A DNA stretch of 64,000 bases from an uncultured Steroidobacter sp. (GCF_937958065.1 NZ_CALFXI010000033.1:151064-215063), one strand, 5' to 3'. Shown: positions 27,169 through 36,852, numbered from the stretch's first letter. Made by a program: numbers and translations. Notes: a model not told the origin generated them from the sequence alone.

Positions 27169-27908
27169 CGCCAGGCACCTCGTGCATGACCACTTGTACC
27201 AAAGTATCGACAATCTTCGTCGAGAATTTAATCCTCAAGCCTTTGATACGGTTCCCATCGACACTTTTGCAATCAGGCCATCGATTAATGTGTCGCCGAA
27301 GCGGTCGGAAAGTTCCCTTGGCACTCACCGGCAATGTTTGCTAATCAAACAGCCCCGGGCCTCGATGCAGGCGGCCCATTGGAGACATCGCGTCGGGGCC
27401 CGCGAACTCGCCAGCTGGCTGATACTCGGCCCGACCAGCAGCGAGCCGATCGGCCGACGCCTATCGAGCGCGGGCACGCCGACCTGCGGCACCTGGGAGA
27501 ACCGAGTTCGCCTGGCAGCTGATCGAGAGAGGATGCGTTGTTCGCTCAACACGGGAGCGGAAGAAGTCGCAACGCCGATGCCCGCGACGATGCTGTCGTT
27601 TATTCTGGCTTCGACACCAAGACGCGCACGAAGCAGATCTTCTTCGCGGCCGGCATTCGTGGGTCATGGTCGTCACAAGCCGGTCACGAGATTGCAACAA
27701 TCCCGCATGCTTACCGACCCGCGGCACTGTGGCCATGCGAGTTGACCCGATGCCTCGCTACAACGGGCCCGGCTGTAGTGGTTATGTGAATCACCACGCA
27801 AACCCGTTGTGACGAGCATCAAAAAAACAAAAACCCCGCGGTATTGCTACCGCGGGGTCTTGTCTGTCTCAGCAACGACCAGGCGAACCTGGTCGTCGTT
27901 GGTGCCGC
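27169..27908. other. 740-bp region without a supported gene
   Basis: This is the longest gene-free stretch. It lies between the divergent-facing start of the 207-residue gene and the end of the second RRM gene. Several open frames occur, but none has a domain, ribosome site or consistent codon use. I see no tRNA cloverleaf, transposase remnant or known riboswitch. The last ~40 bp hold the RRM terminator. It could hide a small RNA or a decayed gene. Confidence 0.4.
27822..27858 (-). terminator. Intrinsic terminator of the second RRM gene
   Basis: On the minus strand CCCCGCGGTA pairs perfectly with TACCGCGGGG around a 4-nt loop and is followed by TTTTTGTTTTTTT. This is a strong rho-independent terminator about 50 bp after the stop. 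Confidence 0.93.
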
Positions 27909-28220
27909 TTACCAGCGGCCGCCACCACCGCCGCCGCCCGGACCGCGGGGGCCACGGCCACCGCCGCCGCCGCCACCCTGGCGCTCCTGCGCTTCATTGA
28001 CGCGCAGGGGACGACCGCCCATGTCTTTTCCGTTCAACGATTGAATGGCGCGCTGAGCATCGGCACGCGGCATTTCCACGAAGCCGAAGCCGCGAGGACG
28101 ACCGGTTTCACGGTCGTTGATCAGGGCCACTGACTCCACGGTGCCGTGCTGTTCGAACAGCTGGCGAACCTGGTCCTCGCTTGCCGAGAACGGCAGGTTA
28201 CCCACATAGATCTTTGTCAT
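27909..28220 (-). CDS. Glycine-rich RRM RNA-binding protein
   Basis: One RRM (RNP2 IYVGNLPF, RNP1 RGFGFVEM) is followed by a glycine-rich tail of about 25 residues ending GGGGGGGRW, 103 residues in all. The RRM is nearly identical in key positions to the gene at 22343, so the two are paralogues, but only this one has the glycine-rich arm that promotes RNA annealing in similar proteins. It is transcribed alone and ends at a strong terminator. Confidence 0.93.
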   Translation of the reverse strand: MTKIYVGNLPFSASEDQVRQLFEQHGTVESVALINDRETGRPRGFGFVEMPRADAQRAIQSLNGKDMGGRPLRVNEAQERQGGGGGGGRGPRGPGGGGGGGRW

Positions 28221-28606
28221 AGCGATACAGTCTCTCTGAAAAAGCCTCGAGCGCGATCCCCCTGCTGGGAAATATCATCACTGCGAGGCCTGGTTACATA
28301 CGGGCTCCGCCCCTGCACTGCCCCAGTCAGTTCCAGACTTGAAGTTATGCGGTTTAGGTCCCAGGCCTACGTTCGCGGTCTCGTCGGATTTTTCAGAAGT
28401 TGGCCGAAAAGAGGGTCGTCAATGACCCGGCTGGCCAAGCCAGAGAAAAAAGCGGGCAAAGGCACAACGAACGGCGCGGAATGTACGCCAATAAAAGAGT
28501 CAAGGCAATCGGCGACAAAGACCATAGGTCCTTGAAAATAGGGATACAACGGCGAATGTATCGGGTGCGCAGCGCACCAGCTGCGCTGTTTCATGGCGCA
28601 CCCTTG
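28221..28606. other. 386-bp region with no supported gene
   Basis: This region holds the leader and promoter of the second RRM gene (minus strand) and the 3' flank of the HAD gene. A hairpin GGTGCG-CAG-CGCACC lies near 28563-28577, about 30 bp after the HAD stop, without a T-run. No open frame with a recognisable product was found. Confidence 0.4.
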
Positions 28607-29314
28607 TCACGAGCGCAGCCCCAACAGAGTGCCGAGCTCGTGCAGGGTTCGCACTGTATGCACCGGCTCGCCGAATTCGGCGGACCATTCGAGCTCGTCC
28701 CGGTTTATCCACACCGGATGCATACCGGCGGCCCGCGCACCCACCACGTCCAGCGCCGGATCGTCACCCACATACACAACCTGTTGGGGTGTCAGTCCAG
28801 TTCCTTCAATTACCTTGTGGAACAGCAACGGATCGGGCTTGAGCGCACCCACGTCGCGAGCCCCCAGGCTGCGCTCGAAATAATGCGCCAGACCGATGCG
28901 TTTTAGATCGGCATTGCCGTTACTGGCGGTAAACAGACGGAAGTGCGGCTTGAGCCGTTCCAGGCCCGGCAGCACGTCCTCGTACAGCACCACTTCGTTG
29001 CGCGCCTGGATGAAAGCTTCGAACGCCTCGTCGGCCATGGCCTCGGCGTAACCGAATTCCCGGGCATGGTCGGCCAGTGTCTGCCGACGCAAAAAAGTGA
29101 AGTCATGCGCCATTTGCGGGTAGGCCTGCGCAGTCTCCTGGCGGGCTTTGCGCAACATCTCGACCGTCATGGCCGCGGTCACGCGCGGGTACCTGAGGGC
29201 GAGAAAATCGTACATGGCCTGCTCGGCGCGCTCGATCACGGGCATTACGTCCCAGAACGTATTGTCCAGATCGAAGCAGATGGCACGTACGCTCGACAGA
29301 TCGCCGCTCGTCAT
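28607..29314 (-). CDS. HAD-superfamily hydrolase
   Basis: The 235-residue phosphatase has motif I CFDLDNTFWD, motif II FTASNGN, a motif III lysine in GALKPDP and motif IV GDDPALDVVGARAAG. The helical cap between motifs I and II fits the YigB/YjjG-like class (nucleotide or sugar phosphates). The start overlaps the metZ stop by ATGA. The substrate is unknown, though riboflavin or pyrimidine phosphatase activity is seen in relatives. Confidence 0.9.
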   Translation of the reverse strand: MTSGDLSSVRAICFDLDNTFWDVMPVIERAEQAMYDFLALRYPRVTAAMTVEMLRKARQETAQAYPQMAHDFTFLRRQTLADHAREFGYAEAMADEAFEAFIQARNEVVLYEDVLPGLERLKPHFRLFTASNGNADLKRIGLAHYFERSLGARDVGALKPDPLLFHKVIEGTGLTPQQVVYVGDDPALDVVGARAAGMHPVWINRDELEWSAEFGEPVHTVRTLHELGTLLGLRS

Positions 29315-30501
29315 GCCGCCACCGTACGAACCGCCGCGAGACCGCGCTCCAGATCGGCTTGCAGATCGCGCACGTCCTCCAGGCCGACCGAGATCCGCAA
29401 CAAACCTTCAGTGATGCCGGCGCGCTCGCGCTCTGCAGGACTGATGCGCGAATGGGTGGTCGTCGCCGGATGCGTGATGGTGCTCTTGGTGTCGCCCAGA
29501 TTGGCGGTGATGGACAGCAATCGCGTCGCATCGACGAACGCCCAGGCGCCCTTGCGACCGTGCTCCACGTCGAATGCGACGATGCCGCCGAACGCACTCT
29601 GCTGTCGTTTCGCAAGCGCGTGTTGCGGATGCGACTCCAAACCTGCGTAGTAGACCTTGCTGACTCCCGGCTGCTGTTCCAGCCAGCGCGCCAGTTGCAG
29701 TGCCGCCGCCGAATGCGCGCGCATGCGCAGCTCCAACGTTTCCAAACCTTTCAGGAACACCCAGGCATTGAACGGGCTCATGCTCGGCCCGGTGGTGCGC
29801 AGGAAGCCGTAGATGTCCTTGCCGACCAGCTGCTCGTTGCCGAGCACCGCCCCGCCGACGCAGCGCCCCTGCCCGTCCAGATATTTGGTAGCCGAGTGAA
29901 TCACCAGGTCCGCGCCCAGCTCGAACGGCTTCTGCAATGCCGGTGTGCAGAAACAATTGTCGACCACCAGTAACACGCCGCGCTCATGCGCGATGGCGGC
30001 GAGGCCGGCAATGTCGGCGATCACCGAGAGCGGATTCGAGGGCGTTTCGACAAAGAACAATCTGGTGTTGCTCCGGATGGCGCGGCGCCACGCGTCGTTG
30101 TCGTCGGGCCGAACATATGTCACGTCGACGCCGAACTTCACCAGATAGCGATTGATCAGCGCGATGGTCGAACCGAACACGCTGTCGGAACAAACGATGT
30201 GATCGCCCGCCTTCATCAGGCTCATGCAGGTGGCCAGGATGGCGGCCATCCCCGAACCGGTCGCGACACATGCAGCCGCCCCTTCCAGCGCCGCCAGCCG
30301 CTCCTCGAAACAGCGCACGGTGGGATTGGTGAAGCGCGAATAGATATTGCCCTTCACGCTCTCGTCGAAACGCGCGGCGGCTTCGGCGGCGCTCGCGAAC
30401 ACATAACTCGACGTGGTGAAGATGGGCTCGGCGTGCTCGGCTTCCGGAGTGCGGCGCTGGCCGGCACGGACCGCCAGCGTGGCTAAGTGATGTTCAGACA
30501 T
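29311..30501 (-). CDS. metZ: O-succinylhomoserine sulfhydrylase
   Basis: PLP enzyme of the Cys/Met metabolism family that makes homocysteine from O-succinylhomoserine and sulfide (direct sulfhydrylation). It has 396 residues. The PLP lysine is in HSATKYLDGQGRCVGG. NIYSRFTNPTVRCFEERLA and TRLLSITANLGDTKSTITHP match MetZ rather than MetB. It is coupled to the HAD gene downstream. The divergent GST start lies about 100 bp away. Confidence 0.92.
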   Translation of the reverse strand: MSEHHLATLAVRAGQRRTPEAEHAEPIFTTSSYVFASAAEAAARFDESVKGNIYSRFTNPTVRCFEERLAALEGAAACVATGSGMAAILATCMSLMKAGDHIVCSDSVFGSTIALINRYLVKFGVDVTYVRPDDNDAWRRAIRSNTRLFFVETPSNPLSVIADIAGLAAIAHERGVLLVVDNCFCTPALQKPFELGADLVIHSATKYLDGQGRCVGGAVLGNEQLVGKDIYGFLRTTGPSMSPFNAWVFLKGLETLELRMRAHSAAALQLARWLEQQPGVSKVYYAGLESHPQHALAKRQQSAFGGIVAFDVEHGRKGAWAFVDATRLLSITANLGDTKSTITHPATTTHSRISPAERERAGITEGLLRISVGLEDVRDLQADLERGLAAVRTVAA

Positions 30502-30603
30502 GGTCGACGAGGGTTTGGTAAATCTCGGTGGACGAGGCGATGCGACTGTCGCATTCTGACCAGTCGTCGGGCGTTAGTCATTAACTCGTTGGTCGTTCCA
30601 CTC

Positions 30604-31260
30604 ATGTCCATGCTCACCCTGGTCATCGGCAACAAGCATCTGTCGTCCTGGTCGCTGCGCCCCTGGCTGGTGCTGAAACACTTCGGCCTGCCCTTCCAGG
30701 AGGTGAAGCTGCCGCTCGACACGCCGGCCTTCCATCGCGACATCGTCAAGTATTCGCCGACGCGGCGCGTGCCCCTGCTGATCGACGGCGAGCTGAAGAT
30801 CTGGGACTCGCTGGCCATTGCCGAGTACCTCAACGAGAAAGTGCAGGGTCGTGCCTGGCCGGCCGATCCCACCGCGCGAGCGCTGGCACGCGCGGTCAGC
30901 GCGGAAATGCATTCAGGGTTCGCGGCCTTGCGCACGCACTGGCCGATGCAGGCGATCGGCCACTCGACCGTGCAGCTGCCTCCGCAAGGCCGGGCCGACG
31001 TGGAGCGCGTTCAGCAACTGTGGCACGAGTACCGCTCGCAATATGGCCAGCGAGGGCCGTGGCTGTTCGGCGAGTATTCGATCGCCGATGCAATGTACGC
31101 ACCCGTCGCCCTGCGCTTCCGTCACTACGGCGCGCAGTTCTCCACCCCGATCGTCGCGGCGTACCAGCAACAACTGATCCAGGATCCACACATGCAGGAG
31201 TGGCTCGCCGAGGCCCAGGTGGAAGTGGACACGGGCTACGGCGCTCAACCGAGCCAGTAG
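30604..31260 (+). CDS. Glutathione S-transferase family protein
   Basis: The 218-residue protein has an N-terminal thioredoxin fold (LVIGNKHLSSWSLRPWLVL, with SSWSLRP at the catalytic position). The cis-Pro segment is RRVPLLIDGEL and the Ser contact lies in WDSLAIAEYLNE. The C-terminal helical domain has FGEYSIADAMYAPVALRF. It resembles the YfcF-like or zeta-adjacent GSTs of proteobacteria. The longer open frame from 30487 is not protein-like at its start. The substrate is unknown. Confidence 0.9.
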   Translation: MSMLTLVIGNKHLSSWSLRPWLVLKHFGLPFQEVKLPLDTPAFHRDIVKYSPTRRVPLLIDGELKIWDSLAIAEYLNEKVQGRAWPADPTARALARAVSAEMHSGFAALRTHWPMQAIGHSTVQLPPQGRADVERVQQLWHEYRSQYGQRGPWLFGEYSIADAMYAPVALRFRHYGAQFSTPIVAAYQQQLIQDPHMQEWLAEAQVEVDTGYGAQPSQ

Positions 31261-31382
31261 GTAAATGACGCTCACCTCGCGGCGTCGATTACGACACGAC
31301 GTCGCAGGGGGCGATTGCAGAATGGCATTTAACGGAAGAATGCCTAGAATCGAGCGCTCGATCGCATTCAAGCAGGAAGGCC

Positions 31383-32567
31383 ATGCGTTGGGCATCCGCC
31401 GTCGACACAGATAATTCACTGCGGGCCGCAGTGGAGCATGCGGCCGAGACCGTGTTCCTCGGCCTGGGTCGTCAGGAGCCGGATCTCGCGATCGTGTTCG
31501 TCAGTGCCGAGCACGCAGCGCACTTCGATGCCGTGCCGGCGCTGCTCCAGCGCGAGTTCGAGAACGTCTTCATCTTCGGCTGCTGCGGTGGGGGCGTGAT
31601 CGGCGGCGGCCGCGAGATCGAGGATCGTCCCGCTTTTTCATTGACCGGCGCGATATTGCCCGGCGTGCGCCTGAAGGGCACGCACCTGGACGCAGCCCAA
31701 GTGCCGCCGGTGTATGCCGAAGCGCGCGTGTGGGAAGACGTCCTGCGCATCACCCCCAGCCAGCAACCATCATTCCTGCTGCTCGCGGATCCCTTCAGCT
31801 TCGAAGCCGAAACCTTCATCCGGGGCCTGGACCGGATCTATCCGCTCGCGCCAAAAATCGGCGGGCTGGCGAGCGGCGCGCGGCAGGTCGGCGGCACCGC
31901 CCTGTATCTGGGCAATCAGGTCTATCACTCGGGCTGTATCGCGCTCGCCCTGACCGGCAACATCGACATCGACATGGTGGTCGCGCAGGGCTGCCGGGCG
32001 ATCGGCGATCCGATGTTCGTCACCTCGGCGCACGAGAACCTGGTGCGCGAGCTCGACGGGCGCTCACCGCGCGATGTGTTGTCGGCGCTGTTCGAGCGCC
32101 TGCCGGCGCCCGACCGGGAGTTGTTCAGTCAATCGCTGCACCTGGGCATGGCCATGCGCACCGACGCCAGCGAATTCACGCCGGGCGATTTTCTGATCCG
32201 CAGCATCCTGGGCATGGATCCGCAAAGTGGCGCGCTGTGGGTCAGCGCCAACGTGCCGGCCAACAGCGTCGTGCAATTCCATCTGCGCGACGCCGCCACC
32301 TCGGCGCTCGACCTGGAGCGCACGCTGACCGCTTACCGGGCCTCGCATATCGTCAGCCCCGATTCGGGCGCGCTGCTGTTCTCCTGCCACGGCCGGGGCA
32401 TCGGCCTGTACGGTCAGGCCGATCACGACAGCAATGCGTTCCGACGCCTGGTCGCCGATCTGCCCATTGGTGGCTTTTTCTGCGACGGCGAGTTCGGACC
32501 GATCCAGAACTCCACCTTCCTGCACAGCTACACCAGCGCCTTCGCCGTCATCCACGAGAAGAAATAG
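31383..32567 (+). CDS. FIST domain protein
   Basis: The 394-residue protein begins at ATG after an AGGAAGG site. The FIST N-terminal domain (IVFVSAEHA, FGCCGGGVIGGGREIEDRPA) and FIST C-terminal domain (ILGMDPQSGALWVSANVPAN, ALLFSCHGRG, PIGGFFCDGEFGPIQNSTFL) are both present. FIST modules are predicted small-ligand sensors, often amino acids, that feed signalling domains. Here the protein is free-standing and cytoplasmic. The S9 peptidase starts 48 bp downstream, so a shared transcript is possible. Confidence 0.93.
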   Translation: MRWASAVDTDNSLRAAVEHAAETVFLGLGRQEPDLAIVFVSAEHAAHFDAVPALLQREFENVFIFGCCGGGVIGGGREIEDRPAFSLTGAILPGVRLKGTHLDAAQVPPVYAEARVWEDVLRITPSQQPSFLLLADPFSFEAETFIRGLDRIYPLAPKIGGLASGARQVGGTALYLGNQVYHSGCIALALTGNIDIDMVVAQGCRAIGDPMFVTSAHENLVRELDGRSPRDVLSALFERLPAPDRELFSQSLHLGMAMRTDASEFTPGDFLIRSILGMDPQSGALWVSANVPANSVVQFHLRDAATSALDLERTLTAYRASHIVSPDSGALLFSCHGRGIGLYGQADHDSNAFRRLVADLPIGGFFCDGEFGPIQNSTFLHSYTSAFAVIHEKK

Positions 32568-32615
32568 GCGTCGACATTTATACTCCCGTCCTTTCTGACG
32601 GACCGGAGTCCCTTG

Positions 32616-34685
32616 ATGCGTCAGTCGTTGGCCCCTGCGGCCTGTGTGTTGTCCGCTTGTTTGCTCATGCCGCTCGGCGCGGTTGCAGCTCCACGTCCCT
32701 TCAACGTCGAAGACCTGGTCAGCATGCAGCGCGTGTCCGACCCAGTGCTCTCGCCCGATGGCCGCACCGTGGTCTACACGGTGCGTGAAACGGATCTGGC
32801 GGCGAATCGCGGCCGCACCGATCTGTGGTCGCTCGATCTGGCCACCAAGGGAGCCCAGCCCCGCCGGCTCACCACCGATCCGGAGAACGACAGCTCGCCC
32901 CAATGGACCAGCGATGGCAGCGAGATTTATTTCCTGTCCACGCGCAGCGGTTCCAGCCAGGTGTGGCGTCTGCCGGCGGCCGGCGGCGAAGCGATGCAGG
33001 TCACGAACCTGCCGCTGGACGTCGGCACGTTCCGCCTGGCCAGCCACGCCGGCCGTCTCGCCGTGACGCTGGAAGTGTTCCCCGACTGCGATGAGCTGTC
33101 GTGCACGGTCGAGCGGCTCGATCAAGCCAGGCACCCGAAAGACAGCGGCGAGGCGTACGACCGCATCTTCGTGCGCCATTGGGATACCTGGGCGGACAGC
33201 CGCATCTCGCAACTGTTCGTTCTGCAGTTGAGCGATGGCATCGCCTCCGAGCCGGTGTCGGTGAGCAAAGCGCTCGACGCCGACGTGCCCTCGAAGCCCT
33301 TCGGCGACGCCAGCGAATATACGTTCTCGCCGGACGGCTCGCGGCTGGTGTTCGCGACGCGTATCAAAGGCAAGTCCGAGCCCTGGTCGACCAACTTCGA
33401 TTTGTATGAAGTCGGTGTCGACGGCAGCGGGCTGCGCAATCTGACCGAAGACAATCCGGCGTGGGACACGCAGCCGGTGTTCTCGCGCGATGGCAGCCAG
33501 CTGGCCTGGCGCGCGATGACCCGGCCCGGGTTCGAAGCCGATCGTTTCCATATCATGCTCATGGATATGAAGAGCGGTAAGCGGCGCGCGCTCACCCAGG
33601 ACTGGGATCGCTCGGTCGACGCCCTGGCGTTCAGCAGGGACGGCCGCACGCTGTATGCGACCACCGATCATTTCGGCCAGCATCCGCTGTGGGCGGTCGA
33701 CGTGAAGAGCGGCAAGCCGACCATGCTGACCGGCCCGGGACGCATCGAGGCGTTCAGCGTCGGCGACAAGGAGATCGTGATGACGACCTCGTCGCTGAAG
33801 TCGCCGGCCGAGCTGCAGGCGCTGACCATCAAAGGCAGCGATCTGCGCGCCCTGCCTCGCATGAACGAAGCGGCGCTGGCGGAACTCAAGTTCGGCGAGC
33901 CCGAGCAGTTCACGTTCGCCGGCGCCGACGGCGCGACGGTGTACGGCTACGTGATGAAGCCGGCCGACTTCAAGCCGGGCACGAAATATCCGGTCGCCTT
34001 CATCATCCACGGCGGCCCGCAGAGCTCGTTCGCCAATGCCTGGAGCTATCGCTGGAATCCGCAGACCTATGCGGGCGCGGGCTACGCCTCGGTGTTCATC
34101 GATTTCCACGGCTCGACCGGCTATGGCCAGGCGTTCACCGATTCGATCAGCCAGGACTGGGGCGGCAAGCCGCTGGAAGATCTGCAGAAGGGCCTGGCGG
34201 CGGCGCTCCAGAACTATCCGTGGCTGGATGGCGAACGCACCTGCGCACTGGGCGCCTCCTATGGCGGGTACATGATCAACTGGATCGCCGGCAACTGGTC
34301 GGAACCGTTCAAGTGCCTGGTGAATCACGACGGCGTGTTCGACTCCCGCGCCATGGCCTACTCCACCGAGGAGCTGTGGTTCACCGAATGGGAACAGGGC
34401 GGGATTGCGTGGCAGGTGCCGGAGAACGTCGAGAAGTTCAACCCGGTGAATCATGTCGCGAACTGGAACAAGCCCATGCTGGTCATTCACGGCGTGCGCG
34501 ACTATCGCATTCCGTATGCGCAGGGCCTCTCGGCGTTCACGGCCCTGCAGCGCAAGGGCATTCCCAGCCGCCTGCTGATCTTCCCGGATGAAAACCATTG
34601 GGTGCTCAAGCCGAACAACAGCATCCGCTGGCACCACGAAGTGGAACAGTGGCTGAGTCAGTGGACCGGCAAGAGCAGCGAATGA
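32616..34685 (+). CDS. S9 family serine peptidase (prolyl oligopeptidase type)
   Basis: The 689-residue exported protein has a signal peptide (LLMPLGAVAA), a seven-bladed propeller region (about 30-400, with repeated LSPDGRTVVYT and FSRDGRTL motifs) and an alpha/beta-hydrolase domain. Nucleophile Ser is in GASYGGYM, Asp in HGVRDYRIPY and His in DENHW. It most resembles dipeptidyl/acyl-peptidases acting in the periplasm. A bidirectional terminator follows directly. Confidence 0.94.
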   Translation: MRQSLAPAACVLSACLLMPLGAVAAPRPFNVEDLVSMQRVSDPVLSPDGRTVVYTVRETDLAANRGRTDLWSLDLATKGAQPRRLTTDPENDSSPQWTSDGSEIYFLSTRSGSSQVWRLPAAGGEAMQVTNLPLDVGTFRLASHAGRLAVTLEVFPDCDELSCTVERLDQARHPKDSGEAYDRIFVRHWDTWADSRISQLFVLQLSDGIASEPVSVSKALDADVPSKPFGDASEYTFSPDGSRLVFATRIKGKSEPWSTNFDLYEVGVDGSGLRNLTEDNPAWDTQPVFSRDGSQLAWRAMTRPGFEADRFHIMLMDMKSGKRRALTQDWDRSVDALAFSRDGRTLYATTDHFGQHPLWAVDVKSGKPTMLTGPGRIEAFSVGDKEIVMTTSSLKSPAELQALTIKGSDLRALPRMNEAALAELKFGEPEQFTFAGADGATVYGYVMKPADFKPGTKYPVAFIIHGGPQSSFANAWSYRWNPQTYAGAGYASVFIDFHGSTGYGQAFTDSISQDWGGKPLEDLQKGLAAALQNYPWLDGERTCALGASYGGYMINWIAGNWSEPFKCLVNHDGVFDSRAMAYSTEELWFTEWEQGGIAWQVPENVEKFNPVNHVANWNKPMLVIHGVRDYRIPYAQGLSAFTALQRKGIPSRLLIFPDENHWVLKPNNSIRWHHEVEQWLSQWTGKSSE

Positions 34686-34710
34686 TCCCGCGCCCCGTTC
34701 TGTGGTGACA

Positions 34711-34741
34711 AAGAAGGCCCGCCATTGGCGGGCCTTTTTTT
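34711..34741. terminator. Bidirectional intrinsic terminator
   Basis: GGCCCGCC-ATT-GGCGGGCC is a perfect 8-bp stem followed by seven T on the plus strand, with AAAGAA before it. It lies between the convergent S9 peptidase and ATP-grasp genes. Confidence 0.92.
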
Positions 34742-34758
34742 GCGTCGGTGCGAGCCGG

Positions 34759-35793
34759 TTACTCTTCGTCCGCGCGCCAGGCCGCCTGATAGTTGTTGCC
34801 CATGCGGATGATCTGCTCCAGCAGCGCCGGATACTCGATGCCGGCGGCCAGCGCCGAATCGGCGAAGTCTTCCTGCCGGCTGATGTTCGGATTGCAGTTG
34901 GCTTCCAGCACGAACACGCTGCCGTCCGGGCGCATTCGAAAGTCCATGCGCGCATAACCGCTGAGATACAGGGAGCGGAAGATCCGCTTGGATAGCTTGT
35001 CCAGATAGGCGGCGCAGCCTTCCGGAAGATTCTGCGCGGCGCCGGTGCGGATGCCATGTTTCTTCTGGTAGCGGCGATCCCATTTCACCTTGCGGGTCGC
35101 GATGCCGGCCATCACGTCCGGCAGGGTGCCGAAATCCATCTCCCACACCGGGAAGGTCCGCAAGCGATCGTTGCCGAGCACTCCGACGTACAGCTCGCGC
35201 CCTTCGATGTATTCCTCGATCAGCGCGTCCGAGTTGGTCTGCTCGTGAATGAACTCGATGCGCTCTTTCAACTTGTCCGCATCCGAAACCACCGATGCCT
35301 GTGAGATGCCAAGCGACGCGTCCTCGGTCACCGACTTCACGAACAATGGAAACTTCAGCTTGCGCGGCAGGCGGTAACGCTGGCCCTTCTTGATGACCGC
35401 GAAGCCCGGCGTGGGAATGCGGTGATAGGAGAGAATCTGTTTGGAGAGCGCCTTGTCGCGCGAGATCATCATGCCGCGCGGATTGCAGCCCGTGTACGGC
35501 AGTTTCATCAGCTCCAGGAACGCGACCACGTACTGGTCGTACGTGACGATGCCCTGAAACTCCTCGAGCAGATTGAACGCCACATCGGGCTTCCAGTCGG
35601 TGATGGTGGAGCGCAGCTCGGACAGATTGTCGCCCAGCCCCAGCGCCTTGACCTCGTGACCGGCTTTCTCCAGCGCCGCGGTCACGTCGTATTCGGTCCT
35701 GAACTCGTCGATTTCCTTGTCACTGAGGCCCTTGAGGCTCGCCGGTGGCACGAGACTCTCATGCATCAACACCAGGACTCGACGGGGCTTCAT
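34759..35793 (-). CDS. ATP-grasp ligase, D-Ala-D-Ala ligase-like
   Basis: The 344-residue ATP-grasp enzyme begins MKPRRVLVLMHESLVPPASL. The ATP-binding part has FPLFVKSVTEDASLGISQAS. Metal ligands are in YARMDFRMRPDGSVFVLEAN followed by CNPNIS. The core is complete and looks active. The N-terminal domain (DVAFNLLEEFQGI, GCNPRGMM) resembles D-alanine-D-alanine ligase, but true Ddl enzymes lie with mur genes, and this one does not. It is coupled (ATGA) to a zincin gene upstream. The likely reaction joins an amine to a carboxylate; the substrate is unknown. Confidence 0.85.
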   Translation of the reverse strand: MKPRRVLVLMHESLVPPASLKGLSDKEIDEFRTEYDVTAALEKAGHEVKALGLGDNLSELRSTITDWKPDVAFNLLEEFQGIVTYDQYVVAFLELMKLPYTGCNPRGMMISRDKALSKQILSYHRIPTPGFAVIKKGQRYRLPRKLKFPLFVKSVTEDASLGISQASVVSDADKLKERIEFIHEQTNSDALIEEYIEGRELYVGVLGNDRLRTFPVWEMDFGTLPDVMAGIATRKVKWDRRYQKKHGIRTGAAQNLPEGCAAYLDKLSKRIFRSLYLSGYARMDFRMRPDGSVFVLEANCNPNISRQEDFADSALAAGIEYPALLEQIIRMGNNYQAAWRADEE

Positions 35794-36851
35794 AGTGTGT
35801 AGCGTTCGCGGTCGCGCCGCAGGATGTCGATCAAGATCCGCTCCAGTACGCCCAGCAACGCGCGCTTGGCCTCCGGCTTGGAAGTATCCAGCACCAGATC
35901 CAGCTCGCGGCAGCGTGCAATCACCGTCCTGAGCACATGATGCACGAGATAGGGGTACAACCGCGAGCGTCGCATCAGCCAACGTTCCAATTCCGGCCGG
36001 CTCTGACGCACGAACGTGCTGGCACGCATGCGTCGGCGCCCCTGTCGATGTTTGCCGAAGACCCGCTTGAGCCTCAAGTCATAAGCATCGGGTGTATCGA
36101 ACTCGTAACGGGCGCGCTTGCGACGATAGTGCTCGGCGAGCGTGGTTTCGTTCTCGCTGATCGGCTCGATCAACGAGCGATTCATCACATGCGGCAGGGT
36201 CCCCGACAGCTCGCCCATCAGCCGGTCCACATATTCCAGCTTCGCCAGCGCGGGCCAGCCCTGGTAATCGCGCCGCCAGCGCGCCTTGGGCTGCATCCAC
36301 ACCGCGAATGTCTCGGCGAAGTCCTCGGTTGGATGGCTCTGCGCGTACCAGTGGCCCAGATGCAATACGAAATCACGACTGGCGGGCCGCGGCCGATAAA
36401 CATTTGGATAGCGCCGATCCGGATCGCCGAAGGTCTCGCGCCATTCCTTGCGGCGGCGGATGCGATAGGCGTTGTCGAGCGCATGCGCGAACTCGTGGCG
36501 CATGATGCGGGTCAGCCAGTTGGAATTGCCGCCCTCCACCTCGTCCATCATCTTGCGTTCCAGACGCATCAGCCTCGGATGCGCCATATAGAACGCGACG
36601 GCGATGCCGGGCACGCCATCGGGAGAGAACCATTCTTCGGACAGCCATACGTGCGGCGCGAACAGGATGCCGCGGCGTTTGAGATCGCGCCGGATCTGGC
36701 GGATGTGGCTGTCGATGACCGTGTGCCGCAGCGTCAGGCGCAGGTCGCAGAAACGCTTCTGTAACAACTCCTCGTCGCTCAGGCGCGTCCAGGCCGGTTC
36801 GCGAGGACGCACACGACGACGGACCGGAGCTCGCTTTTTCCGAGTCGCCAT
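35790..36851 (-). CDS. Putative zinc-binding metallopeptidase (zincin)
   Basis: The 353-residue protein starts with a basic tail (MATRKKRAPVRRRVRPREPA). The zincin motif HEFAHALDNA lies near residue 119, and a likely third-ligand region TEDFAETFAVWMQPKARW is near 176-193. The rest is Arg-rich. It fits the putative zinc-binding metallopeptidase family, whose substrates are not known. There is no signal peptide, so it is cytoplasmic. It stands 1 bp after the phosphatase-ARH gene and overlaps the ATP-grasp gene, so the three are one operon. Confidence 0.8.
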   Translation of the reverse strand: MATRKKRAPVRRRVRPREPAWTRLSDEELLQKRFCDLRLTLRHTVIDSHIRQIRRDLKRRGILFAPHVWLSEEWFSPDGVPGIAVAFYMAHPRLMRLERKMMDEVEGGNSNWLTRIMRHEFAHALDNAYRIRRRKEWRETFGDPDRRYPNVYRPRPASRDFVLHLGHWYAQSHPTEDFAETFAVWMQPKARWRRDYQGWPALAKLEYVDRLMGELSGTLPHVMNRSLIEPISENETTLAEHYRRKRARYEFDTPDAYDLRLKRVFGKHRQGRRRMRASTFVRQSRPELERWLMRRSRLYPYLVHHVLRTVIARCRELDLVLDTSKPEAKRALLGVLERILIDILRRDRERYTL

Positions 36852-36852
36852 C

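Noticed and set aside
27083..27745. 220-residue plus-strand frame over the start of the helical protein gene and the gap
   Set aside because: No homology or ribosome site; composition resembles non-coding GC-rich sequence.
32064..35057. 997-residue open frame on the minus strand opposite the S9 peptidase and FIST genes
   Set aside because: No domain and no ribosome site. It is antisense to clearly conserved genes. Long antisense frames are expected at this GC content.
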